64,000 bases of DNA from Gonocerus acuteangulatus (GCA_946811695.1 OX328123.1:31337399-31401398); one strand, 5' to 3'. Counted from the stretch's first letter, positions 34,836 through 46,401 are shown. A program made the numbers and translations. Notes: generated by a model not told the origin, from the letters alone.

Positions 34836-35880
34836 TTTTTTTTTTAATTCTTTTTATGACATGTCAACCTTTTCGGTCATTAACGCCATTTCTTTGAGAA
34901 GCGAGTAATCCGTGATGGTTGTATTCATCAAAGATTATTCGCGAACATATATTTTAAATGAATCTTGTCAGGAGCCATTCTCTTCAATGAGCAGCATATC
35001 ATTTAACTTCGGTGGTGATATTGATTTTAGTTATCTTCGGACTGATTAAATTTTGCTGATTAATTCTGCCTCTTCCAAAAAGTCAAAAAGTCTGGCTATT
35101 TGTTTGGAGTCATCGGCTAATATTTCATCAATAGAGTCTAGTAGTTGATGCTGTTCTTTTAAATGTTCATAAGCCCTGCAATTCGTCAAAATATGCTTTA
35201 CTGTGAGTTGCACATTGCACGACCCGCACACCGGAGGCGCACTATGAGGAAGGAGTGAGTGAGGTTTGTGTGACCTATTCTTAACCGGGTCAACACCACT
35301 TCTTTTCTTCTTGTCTCTTGGATTGATGTTTTCCAAGGTTTAACTCTTCTTTTAATTTCGCGAAGTTTATTCTCCCTCACTCCTTCCCAGTCTGCTTGCC
35401 ATGCACCCCAAACCGCGGCCCGCGAATGTGTAATCATATCGTTCTTTGGAACTTTATGCAGCGGTATAACCTCTCTAACTGCTCTCTTCGCCAAAGTGTC
35501 TAATTGCTCGTTTTTATGAATACCACAGTGTCCGGGAATCCAGACAAAGGTCACTTTCTTTTTCAGTTGATATAATTTATGAATTGTTTCTATTGTGTTA
35601 ATTACTTGTGGGTGCGTTGAGTATGGATCACCTATAGCAAGGAGAGCAGAAAGAGAGTCTGTACATATTATGAAATGGGACTCTATTGTTGAACTGATAT
35701 TTAAAGCTTTATCAATAGCAAGGAGCTCAGCTGTATTATTACTGGAGACCGCCGGGAGAGCGAACATGTAAGATTCTGACGAGGTAAGTACAGCTGCCCC
35801 AACTCCAAGATTGTCTTTGGAGCCGTCCGTGTAAATTTCTTGTCCTTCAGCCAGTATGTTCATTAATTTTCTGTATTCTA
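34836..35880 (-). mobile_element. 5'-truncated I-type LINE
   Basis: Minus strand: RNase H and C-terminal domain (35863-35046), a ~190-bp 3' region, and a poly(A) tail seen as T-rich sequence at 34836-34848. It is related to, but not the same as, the LINE at 9165. It lies 3' of the Helitron helicase. Confidence 0.8.
35046..35863 (-). pseudogene. LINE ORF2 fragment: RNase H and C-terminal zinc motif
   Basis: The acidic RNase H residues are visible: 'YTDGSK', 'NTAELLAI', 'CTDSLSALLAI' and 'NEQLDTLAKRA' with 'WIPGHCGIHKN' before it. 'TRLRIGHTNLTHS' and the terminal 'CGSCNVQLTVKHILTNC' follow, the last in another frame after a frameshift near 35235. Endonuclease and RT are absent because of 5' truncation. 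The frame ends with a stop at 35046. Confidence 0.86.
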
Positions 35881-36029
35881 TGAGAAATATGTAAAGGTCT
35901 GTGTTATTTTTTAATACTTAGTGATTTTTTTTAGTGACTATTAAAAGAATTTTAAGTGTTTTATAATTTATTTTTTTTACATAATGTAATTGTTGACTTA
36001 TTAACTTTCTTTTTTCTTTTTTTATCTTA

Positions 36030-36459
36030 CTAGCTGACCCGGTGTCTCGAATAGCAGAATAAGTATTAAAAATAAATAAAAAATTAAAGAATCGACTGTT
36101 AGGCAGTACGAAGTTCGTCGGGTGAGCTAGTGATGAATAAGACTGAATTGTATAATTAAAAAAAGTACTAATATAATATCGTTATTATAAAATGGAGATT
36201 GGTGGTAAAAGGTTAAAAATTTAGGTTTGTATGTATTTTTTAATGCCAAATTATAAAAAAATAAAAATAAAACATTTTACCCAAAAATGGAAAAAACTTT
36301 TTTTGGGGTGAACCACCCTATTATTTAGCGGTATGAAAAATAGATACATCCTATTCTCAGTTCTACTGAATATACATACAAAATTTCATTAAAATCGTTC
36401 AAGCCGTTTCGGAGGAGTTTGGCCACAAACACTGTGACACGAGAATTTTATATATTAGA
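36030..36459 (-). mobile_element. Short non-autonomous Helitron, both ends intact
   Basis: On the minus strand the element starts A|TCTAATATATAAAATTC and ends GGGTCAGCTAG|T. The flanks are A and T as expected for insertion into AT without duplication. It includes 'cgaaacggcttgaacgatt'. 430 bp, no coding. The 3' end matches 24969 and 48901. Confidence 0.85.
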
Positions 36460-36756
36460 TTACCTAATTAAAAACAATATTTCGGCTTAATGCCATCATC
36501 AAAAAATCTCTGGAAAAAGAATTTAAAAATCACAGAACATCAACAAATATTTTTGTAATACATGTAACCCATTGTATTTTGCTCACTTATTAGTATCACA
36601 TTTTTTTATGTTTTGTTTTTTTCATATTTCTTTTGTTTTTCTTTTTTTATTTATTTATTTTAATTTCATTATGTGAGATCATAAATAAGATCCTGTATAT
36701 ACTGATCATACTTAATAGAAGTACTTAAATATTGTACAGATGTTAAATGAACATAT

Positions 36757-36810
<54 letters not shown>

Positions 36811-36914
36811 TATTAGAGTCTAAAAATTATGACATTTTACATGTTTCATCTCATTTCTTAGCTCGTCATTCAATTTTATAAAAACATATTTGAAAATAGG
36901 TAAATGACTAATTA
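36460..36914. other. No gene; (TA)n at 36762-36808
   Basis: AT-rich DNA with a TA run and nothing else recognised. Confidence 0.5.
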
Positions 36915-37157
36915 TTTGCACTCTACTTGTTATATCAAAAAATAGAGAAAATCACCCATGTAGTGGGCTTTGAAAAATCGACTAAATAAATAAATTTTAA
37001 AACACTATTCATATAAGACTAGTATGGCTGCCAAGATATAATGATGTCCTGCTTCGAAGTAGTGTTTTAAGAAACTTAAGTAAACATTTAAGCACTAAAG
37101 CTTTCAGAAGTATTTTACAGGTTGAAAGTCGATCAATTTGGACGGACTCAGGAATAT
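36915..37157. repeat. Dispersed ~240-bp repeat, copy 2
   Basis: Direct counterpart of 24621-24858 (see there), with a few small indels. Confidence 0.8.
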
Positions 37158-37822
37158 TTTAAATTAATATTTTATATTAGCCTCGAAGAGTCGGGACCAT
37201 TAAATTGCATCTTGACGATTATCTCTTCATAGGAAAACAGACTTTTAAGTAGTTCAAATTTTCATTTTGCTTCTTTTTTTTTATCGTGAATTCAAGGAGT
37301 TTTCTTAGCGTTAAAAAGGGATTGTTGGGAAAAAATAATGGGAAATTCCTTTTATAGGCTCAACATTTTTAGGTCAGAGTTTTCATCTTTAATTTTAATT
37401 ATAGACAAGGTATAAAAAACTGTGGATGACGGAAGGCAGGAGGGAGAGAGATATAGGGAGTAAATAAAGGATTATCTGAGTTAAGCAGCTTCTGTATAAA
37501 ACTACCATTAGCCTGGGCTGCAATTCATTCTGTTAGAACTTGCGGGCTCAATGTTTACATTTAGGGAGCATCTATGTTTTTTCCTACCCACATTTTTATG
37601 TAATTGTGTTTAACGCTGATTAATTGATTATTTCGTTTTAAGTAATATTATTGAAGGAAACTAGTTATTCTTCGTACTGATGATCTACTGAAGTAGATAC
37701 AAGGATAGAACAGAGTACTTACTCAACAAACAAGGAATATTGAGGAAGCTAACATCTCCAGACTTGTTGCTTTACTTGTTTGCTTTCTCCTAATGGATTC
37801 AGAACCTCAAAGGAACTGGAAT
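37158..37822. other. No gene recognised
   Basis: Unremarkable AT-rich sequence with a short purine-rich patch near 37430-37460. Confidence 0.45.
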
Positions 37823-37824
37823 CA

Positions 37825-38092
37825 TGGGCGTATATAAGGGGAGCTGAGGGCGTTGAAGCTTCCCCCCCTCCCGAAATTTTGATTTAATCGTTAAACATCT
37901 GTCATAAAAACCTCAAAAAGCAATTAAATAAGATCGCTTTGTAGAGAAAAAATAATTTTTTGGGGGGTGTAGCGATTTAGTTGGCTAACTATTCCAAGTC
38001 CTACATTGTTAGTATTCCATATCCTCCTGTGCTCCGTGCCTCCCCCCCCCTCCCAATTATTTCCTATATACACCCCTGAGACGAATAGAGTG
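37825..38092. mobile_element. MITE with 'TGGGCGTATATA' ends
   Basis: The left end 'catgggcgtatataagg' is matched in inverted form by 'cctatatacacccctg' at the right end. Inside are C- and G-tracts next to both ends. A partial copy is at 21410. Short size and ends of the CAG/CAT-GGGCGTATATA type suggest a hAT-derived MITE, but I see no clean 8-bp duplication. Confidence 0.6.
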
Positions 38093-38401
38093 ATGCTTGG
38101 ATTTCTTGAAACTTAAGCTGTGACTATCTCAGAGCGACAGACCCTAAGCGGTTTGTCCTACTAAATTTCAGCTCGAGTCATAATATCATCTGCCTAATCA
38201 TTCCATTGATCGAATTGTAGCTCCAGGGGACTCGTCTAAAGGCTATCATTGATCGAAAAATAAACCAAATCGATCAATTAAGTATGGTTATTTACTCCGG
38301 AACCAAATTATAAATGGGCCTGTACCGACAACTCGTAAATTTATTTCATTGCAAATAAAACTAGATATGTACCGTTCCCAACTAATGAGCCAGAGTAGGA
38401 C

Positions 38402-38490
38402 TGATGCCCTTCTTAGAAGCTATCACCCCTAGAGGGAATCGAACCTATATGGAGTGCTCACGCCTAAACACTCATGGCCACAGGGCCTCG
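38402..38490 (-). mobile_element. tRNA-derived SINE head (family C)
   Basis: Minus strand: 'CTGTGGCCATGAG', 'TAGGCGTGAGCACTCC', 'AGGTTCGATTCCCTCTAGGG' and 'AAGGGCATCAG'. It corresponds to the first half of 7096-7297. Confidence 0.75.
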
Positions 38491-38663
38491 TAAATATGTT
38501 TTACCAAGGCCAGTAATTGTGTGAGTAATTTATGTGTGTGGATTTGGGTACTTAGACACGCTTATATGTCTTTGTGGACACAAAGAATTATTTCTTTAAG
38601 ATCAGAAGCGAATAAAACCTAGTCTAATATAAGATAAAAGTGCTTGTGAGTGTTTGAACTATA

Positions 38664-38864
38664 TTAGTTATGTATTCTGCCATCTTCGGTGGAATGCTGT
38701 TCATACAAAGACTTGTTCCGAAATTCCCGATGCTCCTTGCCTCCATCTTCCTTCCTCAGGAATTCATGTAGAGCCTTCAGAGAATGGCATTCGTTCTGCT
38801 TGAAAACATTCTCTCCAAGAGTCTGCCCTAAATATTCACAGGACCACGAAAAGGAGGATCCCTT
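38664..38864 (-). CDS. Possible host exon or protein-coding fragment, unrecognised
   Basis: A minus-strand frame is open for 66 codons and ends at TAA (38664-38666). It has no ATG at its start. The translation is rich in charged residues and looks protein-like: 'SWSCEYLGQTLGENVFKQNE', then 'LKALHEFLRKEDGGKEHREF', ending 'STEDGRIHN'. A possible splice acceptor ('gaatatttag', exon from 38827) would make it a terminal exon; the pyrimidine tract is weak. I recognise no family. The sequence is not one of the window's repeats. It could be a genuine last exon, a pseudogene piece or chance in an otherwise stop-rich region. Confidence 0.35.
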   Translation of the reverse strand, partial: KGSSFSWSCEYLGQTLGENVFKQNECHSLKALHEFLRKEDGGKEHREFRNKSLYEQHSTEDGRIHN

Positions 38865-39080
38865 TCATTCTTTTCAAATCCCACGTCATTCTATTCTTTA
38901 AGCATACGTATTTGGTTTGTAATAATTCAATCATCGAAGTAGCCTAACGTTTCAAAAGGACGAATTAATTCTTTGAGAGTTTTAATATCTTCTATTTGTC
39001 TCTCTAACAAAAGAAAAAAAAACTTCAATGGAATATACATATGTCAGCAAGTGGAATGGTCACAAATCCTCCACTAAACA

Positions 39081-39252
39081 GGGATCTTCCGTGGTCTAGT
39101 GGCTAGTGCCTTAGATTCATAAGCGGGAGTTGGTGGGTTCGATTCCCAACGGCGGCAGGAATTTTCTTATACCACAGCTCGTTGGGAAAATTCCTTGCTG
39201 CACCCTGGATGTCGGCGCTAATGGCCTATACGTCGAAGCGCCGTAAAAAAAA
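39081..39252 (+). mobile_element. tRNA-derived SINE, family B, full length
   Basis: The head 'tccgtggtctagtggctag' (A box) and 'gggttcgattcccaacgg' (B box) resembles a tRNA of the Glu/Lys type. The body is 'aattttcttataccacagct' and 'ttccttgctgcaccctgg', and the tail 'ggcgctaatggcctata' and 'gaagcgccgtaaaaaaaa'. Other copies are at 53645 (minus), and partial ones at 24425 and 60471. Confidence 0.85.
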
Positions 39253-39333
39253 TTACAAATTAACTAGTCCAAGTGCCTCATCTTATAAGACTCATAGAAA
39301 ATTAAAAAATGATTAGGGATTTATGAAGAACAG

Positions 39334-40030
39334 CCCGACTCGCACAAACTGCGTCATCTAAGCGCATTTCAGTTCATATCCATAGTTACATTGGTAAAGG
39401 AAAAGAAACATGTATTGAAAGGTTTTGATATTTCGTACAAAGGACAAAATAAAGTTTCACTGAGAAGTAAAATTTTAGGGGCCAGAACTTTTAGGGTCAA
39501 TGTTAGCTCCTGGAATCACGAGGTAAGGTTAAGAGGGATAAAAGAACAAAATTAACAATTTCAAAGTTTTAAGCACATATTTCACCCCATAAAAAAATAC
39601 TTAAGGAACTTTTTTGTAGAGAATTTGGTAAGCTTTCGTATAGCTTTCTTCCAAATACCACAATTTCCAAACGGTTTTTGAGATATTCTAGAAAATATAG
39701 CAAGATCCTAAACCTTTTCATGTCTATTAATAATTTTTTTCTTATAGTTTCTCACCTCCGAACGCAAACAAAATTTAAATCTTAGATCAGGTGAATGTCA
39801 AACACCTGCAACAAGTTTCAACTGAGTCAATTGTTTCTGTATACTCAAACTGAAAATTAGTTTAGAAAAGAAGTGTTTTAAATTATTCCCGTAATCATTA
39901 CAGATATTGCAGAAACATAAGTTCATTCGTTTTCCTACATATAAAACGAGTAACTTTACGAATTCCGCCCCAAAACCATGTTACGGTTGACGGATTCCGC
40001 TGGTCTCCCAATTTTACCTCTCGAGAGATG
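39334..40030 (+). mobile_element. Helitron-like element HLE, copy H, 3'-truncated
   Basis: The 5' end 'cccgactcgcacaaactgcg' is followed by 'tctaagcgca'. Internal HLE sequence ('gttttaagcacatatttcac', 'tgacggattccgctggt') can be followed to about 40030, where similarity stops before the hairpin. Confidence 0.7.
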
Positions 40031-40555
40031 AAACGTGTAACGGAAGCGATATTGGTCGCCTGAGCGGAACTTGATTTTGTTGGGAATTCAATTTTTCAAC
40101 ATTGCGTATAGAATTCATATTTTACACCAGCTTAGAACTTGTCTTTAGTCATTTGTCACTTCTCACTAAGCTGGTTTTGTGGGAAGTGACAACTACTCGT
40201 TCAGACGTTGGTGGATGAGTGCGTTCAGTTCGGTCCGTCCGAGCTTGTCACTCTCATCAAGGTGGCTTAGTGACATATGCCCAGTGCTCTTTATCAAGTA
40301 ATGGGCAATTACGTTCACCACTTTCCGTCCAGTAACTAGCCGTTGGGCTGTTTACGCGATCTGACAAATGTTGCCGAGGAAGGTTACTTGCCGCTTATTG
40401 GAAATGTCGACGATGAGTTTTAAGAAAAAAACTATCAGGGTGAAAATAAGTCAGTAATCAATATTTCGTATGTTTAAAATTGCATTCCAGAAGTAGAATA
40501 ATTATTAAAAAATAAATAAAAACAAATATCTTATATTGTTCAAATTAAATCGATA
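40031..40555. other. No gene; one hairpin
   Basis: 'gtcacttctcac' at about 40157 pairs with 'gtgggaagtgac' at about 40179. 40200-40400 is somewhat GC-richer than its surroundings. No coding sense found. Confidence 0.4.
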
Positions 40556-41012
40556 AGGGAGGCCCAGTAGCTGTGTGCGCACTCGGTTCCTAAGGGTGCC
40601 ATCCACGGAGTGGAAAATCTCAAGATTTGGACTGCGCAGTCAAAACCTTAAAGATATTCCTCCCTGAGGCCAGAGTAGAATCCACAAAAGTAGAATTAAA
40701 ACCCCAATAGATTAACTGTTCAGTCCACTGAGGCCGGGACACTGAAGGACAAGGGAAAAATTGCTTCAAATTCAGTAGGTCTAGTATAACTGGACTGTAC
40801 AGTCCCACCCTTGAGGTTTATTAACTTATCGTGTGTCTGATAGACCCGTACAGTCTAAACCTTGAGGCCAAACTGTGCAGTACCGGCCTTGAGATTGAAA
40901 CGTGAATGGCAACATAAGGGGTGACCAGTAGGGCTTATGGCTGTTCTTTCGAGAAAAAAAGTCACATCAGCCCTATCCTTACCAGAAAAGGGTAGTAACC
41001 TATAGATGCCCC
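40556..41012 (+). mobile_element. SINE-like sequence with repeated 'ACTGTGCAGT' palindromes, family C tail
   Basis: 'gactgcgcagtc', 'ggactgtacagtc' and 'actgtgcagt' recur between 40630 and 40885, each near 'ccttgagg'. From 40918 on it carries the family C body ('ggctgttctttcgag', 'aaaagggtagtaacctatag'). Order and strand of the first part are uncertain. Confidence 0.5.
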
Positions 41013-41155
41013 GCCCGAAAAATCTTTTTTATGTATAAGTGAACTTAAAAATATTAATAAAATTGGTTTGCAAGAGTTTTATTTCAGATAATTCTAAAAA
41101 TTATAATGAAGGATCATTTATTTTCTTTATTTAGATTTTTTTAACACATTAGGTT

Positions 41156-41355
41156 TTACAAATATTATAGTCTTCTGGTATTGACCGTGCCACAAACTTC
41201 TTTGCCGACGTTTCGCTAGTCATACTGCGAGCTTCCTCAGGGCTTAGTCTGAGAATTCTCAGACTAAGCCCTGAGGAAGCTGGCAGTATGACTAGCAAAA
41301 CGTCGGCAAAGAAGTTTGTGACACGGTCAATACGAGAAGACTATAATATTTGTAA
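41156..41355. repeat. 200-bp palindrome without spacer, Penelope-type termini
   Basis: Two 100-bp arms meet at GAGAATTCTC (41251-41260) with no loop; about four mismatches are visible. Each arm contains CTGAGGA, a short fold and GC(G/A)AAACGTCGGC, a hammerhead-like pattern also found at 50625 and 12145. Inverted Penelope-type terminal repeats would explain it. Such a structure can form a cruciform. Confidence 0.85.
41205..41241 (-). ncRNA. Hammerhead-like motif, intact core (palindrome left arm)
   Basis: Minus strand: CTGAGGA, 'AGCTCGCAGTATGACTAGC', GAAACGTC, then GGC. GGC could pair with the GCC just before CTGA as stem I, and GCT/AGC as stem II. The right arm has CAAAACG instead of CGAAACG. 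Self-cleavage is not demonstrated, and stem III would be minimal. Confidence 0.42.
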
Positions 41356-42450
41356 TGACTCGGACCGTGGAAGCCTACGAGTTAATTTAACATTAGGTTT
41401 TAATCCAACGTCTATCTATTTATTTTTTCAAACCATTTTTTTATCCAGAAGATATTGATATCTTGGAGGATACTGTAATGTATCCGATCTATTCGAACGG
41501 AATAACAATAACCCTTCAATAGAACAACACAAATAACCTTTATAATAATAATGCCATAGATTATTGTGTTTTGCCGTGAGTTCTCGGAACGCTGAAGGGT
41601 TATTAAAGTGGAAAATGGCGGCTAAAAGCATCTGTGTTTATGGCTTGTAGTAATGGCATAGCTGAGTCAATGAACTCCCTCACTTAATGTCCATTAGCAA
41701 AACTTTAAGGAGCGTTCCTTCCATGATTTTATTAAACATTATAGCAGATATTAGGATCAAGCTCATGATTATTACATAATCATACATACTTTTGGCAGGA
41801 TTCCTAAAAAGTGCAGATAAATTTTAAGTTTCCTACATTTTGTAATTTTCAGTCCCGAGAAGTGGGGACCAACCCAGTGGGGAGAAGTGGGGGGATTGAC
41901 TTCTTGTAGTAGGGTTTTAAATAGTAATTTTATTAAATAAGAATTTCAAATCGTTAGAACATCATCATTTTATGGTTATAATTAGCCGAACTTCTAAAAA
42001 TAAGAATTGAGAAGGAAATACTCTTATTAGGATATAGGGTTATCCTAATATATATATAGGGTTTTATGTCCATTCAGTCTTAACACATCTAGACGTGGTC
42101 ATATCAGTTAAAGGGGTTTCTTCCCTCCCAATTTGAGGTTCTATGTCTTTAAACTTAAGTATACTCCTCGAAGAGATTACGCATCCGCGTAAACAATGTA
42201 CTAGGTCAGTTTTTTTAGCACACATTTGCTTCAGCGATGACTAAACTGGGGCAAAAACTTAAAAAAAATGCGTTACAAAAAAGTGTCAGAAGTGTCCGCT
42301 GGCGTTCGTGCATGCGCGGTTGCCACGTACGAAAAATAAGACTGTATGTTAGATAGTACATTAAATAGGTTTGTGGGGGACCTTAAGCATATTTATGTTC
42401 CTGAATTTGAGAACAATGTAAACGAAATTAATTTTTTTTCCAGCATGTAA
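41356..42450. other. No gene recognised
   Basis: AT-rich DNA. Short frames such as the minus-strand one near 41428-41631 lack motifs. Confidence 0.45.
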
Positions 42451-42560
42451 ACTGCTGAGCTATTAGCGCCGGGGTTAATATAGGTTGCCACCCATCAATA
42501 ATACCAACAGCACGCGGTTTTCCACAGCGGTCACCCCCTAGTAATGGTCACACTCGTCGT
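42451..42560 (-). mobile_element. 5S-rRNA-derived SINE, 3' half
   Basis: Minus strand: 'TACTAGGGGGTGACCGC', 'AACCGCGTGCTGTTGGTATT', 'GGGTGGCAACCTATAT' and 'CGGCGCTAATAGCTCA'. The C-box region is closer to normal 5S than in the other copies. Confidence 0.75.
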
Positions 42561-44423
42561 AGCTTTACTTCAGGGCTGGAAGGAGAACCGATAAATTAAT
42601 TTTAGATTTTAATTTACTTTTCTTGAAATATATTTAGTGAAATTCCGGAAAAGTACTTTAAATTTACATTTACTTAAACGTGTTAACTTTTTTTTCCATT
42701 TTTCCTTACGGTCGCGCTTAACATAAATTACTGAAAGGCATACTGTATCCTATATATATATTATTTTAATATTGATGCCTCTATGAAAATTTAATTAACT
42801 TATTACATTTGTTTATATGTTGTAGCACAAAGCCGTGTCTAACCTAGAGATGATGCGAAAGTTGTCTACAAAAAGGTAACGTAGAACATGGAAAACATTT
42901 TTTGCTTGTTTCAACCATAGAATGTTTACTTTATTTTACGAAACTTATGCCGGAAATACTCGTACTTTTATGTTAAAGCTGCGGACTGTCTTCACTAATC
43001 TTGTGCTAAACAATTAAATTTTGATTGCATTTACATATATGTTTTGTATCTTCATCCCCCAAAACCAATAATCTAATATTTTTCTGGGAAATGTAAGCAG
43101 AAAACTGTTTTCCACGTCGTTGATTTTGCCTGGGAGAAGTGGATCTTACTTTACAGTGCGTTTATAACATTTTCTTTGGTTTATTTATTTGAATAGTACT
43201 TGAATGAGAAAGATTTTTCTGAAATTTAATAACTGTTCTAAATAAAGGCAAAAATACTGCCTGGGGACAAACCCCCCTCACCCTGTAGGTCATAAACAGT
43301 CTTTTCGTTTTGGAGGCCGACGAGACGGGGTTTATGAGCTCATATGGTGAGTTAATGCTTTGAGATGCCAACATGAAGCAGAGCAGCTCTTTTAGGGAGT
43401 TAATACTAGAAAGGCTGAGATAAGACTGGACTCTCTTTTAGCTCTTTATGAAACCTCCGCAACTCATATATACTAGTCTCACACATAGAAACTCTGTAAT
43501 CTTCAATTTGGTTTACAGGAACCTGCTATTCTGTCGGAATTAGAGATGGAGGCGGCAGCTTGTAGTTTAAGGATATCAATGGTCGGCTTTTTGACATTCC
43601 ACCTGTTTTGATAACATTTAAATATGAGTAAAGGATCATTCAGTGATTAAGAAACCTTTAATATTTTCTTAGCCGTTGTCTTTCTGAAGAAGAAGCATAG
43701 CCACACACTCCTGCAGGAGGGATTGTATAGTTATTAACCTTTGGCTGCTGGGTTTGAATGGGACTATTCCAAATGAGATTTCGACACCAAGATTTAATCG
43801 GGAGTTTAAAATGATTAATCGTCCAACGATAATTACTGATGGTTATCTCTAAGGAATATCGCCGGTTCTCCAGGCGCCTCTAGAGCAGGTAGGGGATCCC
43901 TGTGAGCCTTGGGATCGAAAATATTCTCAAAGGAAGACTACGAGTAACTGACTCTAGTTTTCACTTCAATTTATTTATAGGATGGTTAGGATGCCCCACT
44001 TTATTGTGGTTCACACAAAGCACAGTGTTATCTTAACCTCAACCTAGAAAATACATACAGGTTAATGAGTAATCTTATGAAGAATTAACCGAAAAAATAA
44101 ATAATTTTTTTTGCATCAATGAAAAAATAATATTTTTAAACAAAAACGTATTTAGCATAGGATGGTAGGCTTGGACATGAGTATTAGTAAAATTACAATG
44201 ATGATGTATAATGTGATCTCAATTAATAACTTATTATTCATTAATTTAATTTGGCCAGAAATAAAAGACCACAGAAATGTTGTGCGAACTTGAATAAATA
44301 ATTAAGATAAATAAGTAAATAATTATGTTCAATGTTCTTATGTGATGTAAATAATTTGTAAATAGCAAAGCAGTAAATAGTAGATAGTTCTTCATTCTTT
44401 ACCCAAATCTGCTAAATACATGT
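42561..44423. other. No gene recognised
   Basis: Nearly 1.9 kb without a repeat copy that I can name. A minus-strand frame at 43162-43374 with a possible donor site ('cctacagggtgagg', near 43282) is Ser-rich and has no motif; I do not call it a gene. Confidence 0.4.
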
Positions 44424-44735
44424 TAGTGCGTTTCCTCCCTCCATGCATAGTGAGGTAAACTACTCATGAGATTTATCTTATGATGCATAGTGAGGTAACC
44501 TGCTCATGAGATTGATCTTACGATGCATAGTGAGGTAACCTGCTCATGAGATTGATCTTATGATGCATAGTGAGGTAACCTGCTCATGAGATTGATCTTA
44601 TGGTGCATAGTTAGGTAACCTGCTCATGAGATTGACCTTATGATGCATAGTGAGGTAACCTGCTCATGAGATTGATCTTATGATGCGATTCGGAATTGCG
44701 GAAAATTTCACGATTCAGAACCCGTAGATCAGGGG
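44424..44735 (-). mobile_element. HLE 3' end with an amplified 40-bp unit
   Basis: The left end 'ttagtgcgtttcctccctcc' is an HLE terminus. Six copies of a 40-bp unit follow (44443-44682: 'atgcatagtgaggtaacc' plus 'tgctcatgagattgatctta'). The normal continuation 'gcgattcggaattgcgg' then resumes. The hairpin/subterminal segment itself has been amplified. Confidence 0.8.
44443..44682. repeat. 40-bp tandem repeat, six copies
   Basis: Exact 40-base period with starts at 44443, 44483, 44523, 44563, 44603 and 44643. Only a few substitutions between copies. Confidence 0.95.
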
Positions 44736-44741
44736 GAAAAG

Positions 44742-44828
44742 TCCGACTCGCAGGAGCTGCGTCATCTTAGCGCGGTCCCGTTTATATGCCATTAGTAAAG
44801 GAATAGAAGCAATTATTCGTAGGGTTTG
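44742..44828 (+). mobile_element. HLE 5' end fragment
   Basis: 'tccgactcgcaggagctgcg' and 'tcttagcgcggtccc', opposite in orientation to the preceding HLE 3' end. It stops where a family A SINE begins. Confidence 0.75.
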
Positions 44829-44830
44829 TG

Positions 44831-45147
44831 GGCGAGGTTAGCTCAGTAGTAGAGCACAGGACTCATATGCTGTAGGACATGAGTTCAAATACCGAGCAAG
44901 CACTAAATATTTTTATCTTCTAGTGTCTTCGTTCATGGGTTGGATTCGGCGTTCCTGACCGTCCCTAGGCCAACTCAGCCTTTAATTAATTTCTTCATGG
45001 GTACCTTTGAGCTAATGACCCTAGCCCTCGAAGCAGCAAGGGGAGCATAGTACTGACCACACCATCTTCGTAGTGTGCCGTATGGTCATGAATCAGGTTC
45101 CTCTATAGTATCTGCCCTTCGAGGCCAATTACGGGTCTGATTTTTGA
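44831..45147 (+). mobile_element. tRNA-derived SINE, family A
   Basis: 'ggcgaggttagctcagtagt' (A box), 'gagttcaaataccgagcaag' (B box), then the family A body to 'ttacgggtctgatttttga'. Few indels; no flanking (TA)n in this copy. Confidence 0.85.
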
Positions 45148-46344
45148 TTGGTAGGGTTTGATCGTTCCTTAAAAATATAAAATAGTTTATCAAAGTGAAG
45201 GAAGTTTAAAGTGCCACAACAGGAAACTGACATTATCCTAAGCGAATATGACTCCCCCACCCCTTCTCAAAATTCGCTTTAGGAAAACACTGTCACCATT
45301 AAGTTCCTCATTTTCCTGCAAGGATGCAAAAGAAGAGGATTGTGACATGTGGGAAACGATAAAACGTAATGTAGAAGAAGGAATACCTATTATACATGTT
45401 GCAACTAAAACTTTATGGATTTCCTTTGTTCCTCGAATCTTCGTCAGGACATTGTTGTATATTTTCTTACAGACTGCTGGTAGTTTATCCTAATCTAGAG
45501 AGATTGCCCTATTGTAATACTAATACTACTTTGGAGTATTTCTTGTAGTATTTTTCTTTACTATAAGCTGGAACTGTTGGAATATTAGACCTACAGAGAG
45601 TTATACTCCTTTTCAAGTGCAGCCAAAGGAACTAATATTCTCCTTTTAGAATGAATGTCATCCTTCTCTAGCTAGGGCGTTCCTTTTTAGGAACATGTCA
45701 GTATTTCAAGTATATATCAGTTTAATATATAGTATTATGTAGTAATAGTAATATGAGTGTAAATAGAAAGAAGTGAGATATCACGTGTATATTTAGACTA
45801 ATGCTTTATATGTATAAATATAAATAGTATATATAGAATATATTTATTTATTTCTAATGTGCATAATAAACAATAGTTATTAAAATCGATAGAAATAAGT
45901 TATTTTTTGGAAATTATAAATTGTAATTTATTATTGTACCTACTATAAATGTTTGATATTGTTGTACGTAAGATAGCAACTAGATTAACATATGCCTATA
46001 ATAATACTAACATTAACTATACTAATATCATTATATAAGGCCTACTCCTTGCTATGGGGAAATCTTGTAAGCGATAAACAAAAATAAAAAATATATAGTA
46101 TTATCTAATATATTATTAGTTTTTACCAAAGACTATTATGAATTAAAATAAATTATTAGTTATTTTATGCTTAATCATGTATCGACTGCAATACAGTCTA
46201 TAATTTCCGATTTGCGTCGCATCCCTTTATAAAGAAACCCTAGTGCTAGAAACGCGCCTGAGAAATAAAGAATGTTGTGAGTAAGTTTCAACTTAATTGA
46301 ACTGAAGGCCTTTAATAAAAAGAAGATACGTCTTAGGAGAGCTC
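45148..46344. other. No gene recognised
   Basis: Very AT-rich. A plus frame at 45248-45493 has no recognisable motif. Nothing else stands out. Confidence 0.45.
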
Positions 46345-46354
46345 ATGATATATA

Positions 46355-46401
<47 letters not shown>
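46345..46401. repeat. (TA)n
   Basis: TA run with one 'ttta' break near its start. Confidence 0.9.

Noticed and set aside
43162..43374. Possible exon with donor site near 43282 (minus)
   Set aside because: Donor-like sequence only; no good acceptor, no motif, Ser-rich low-information peptide.
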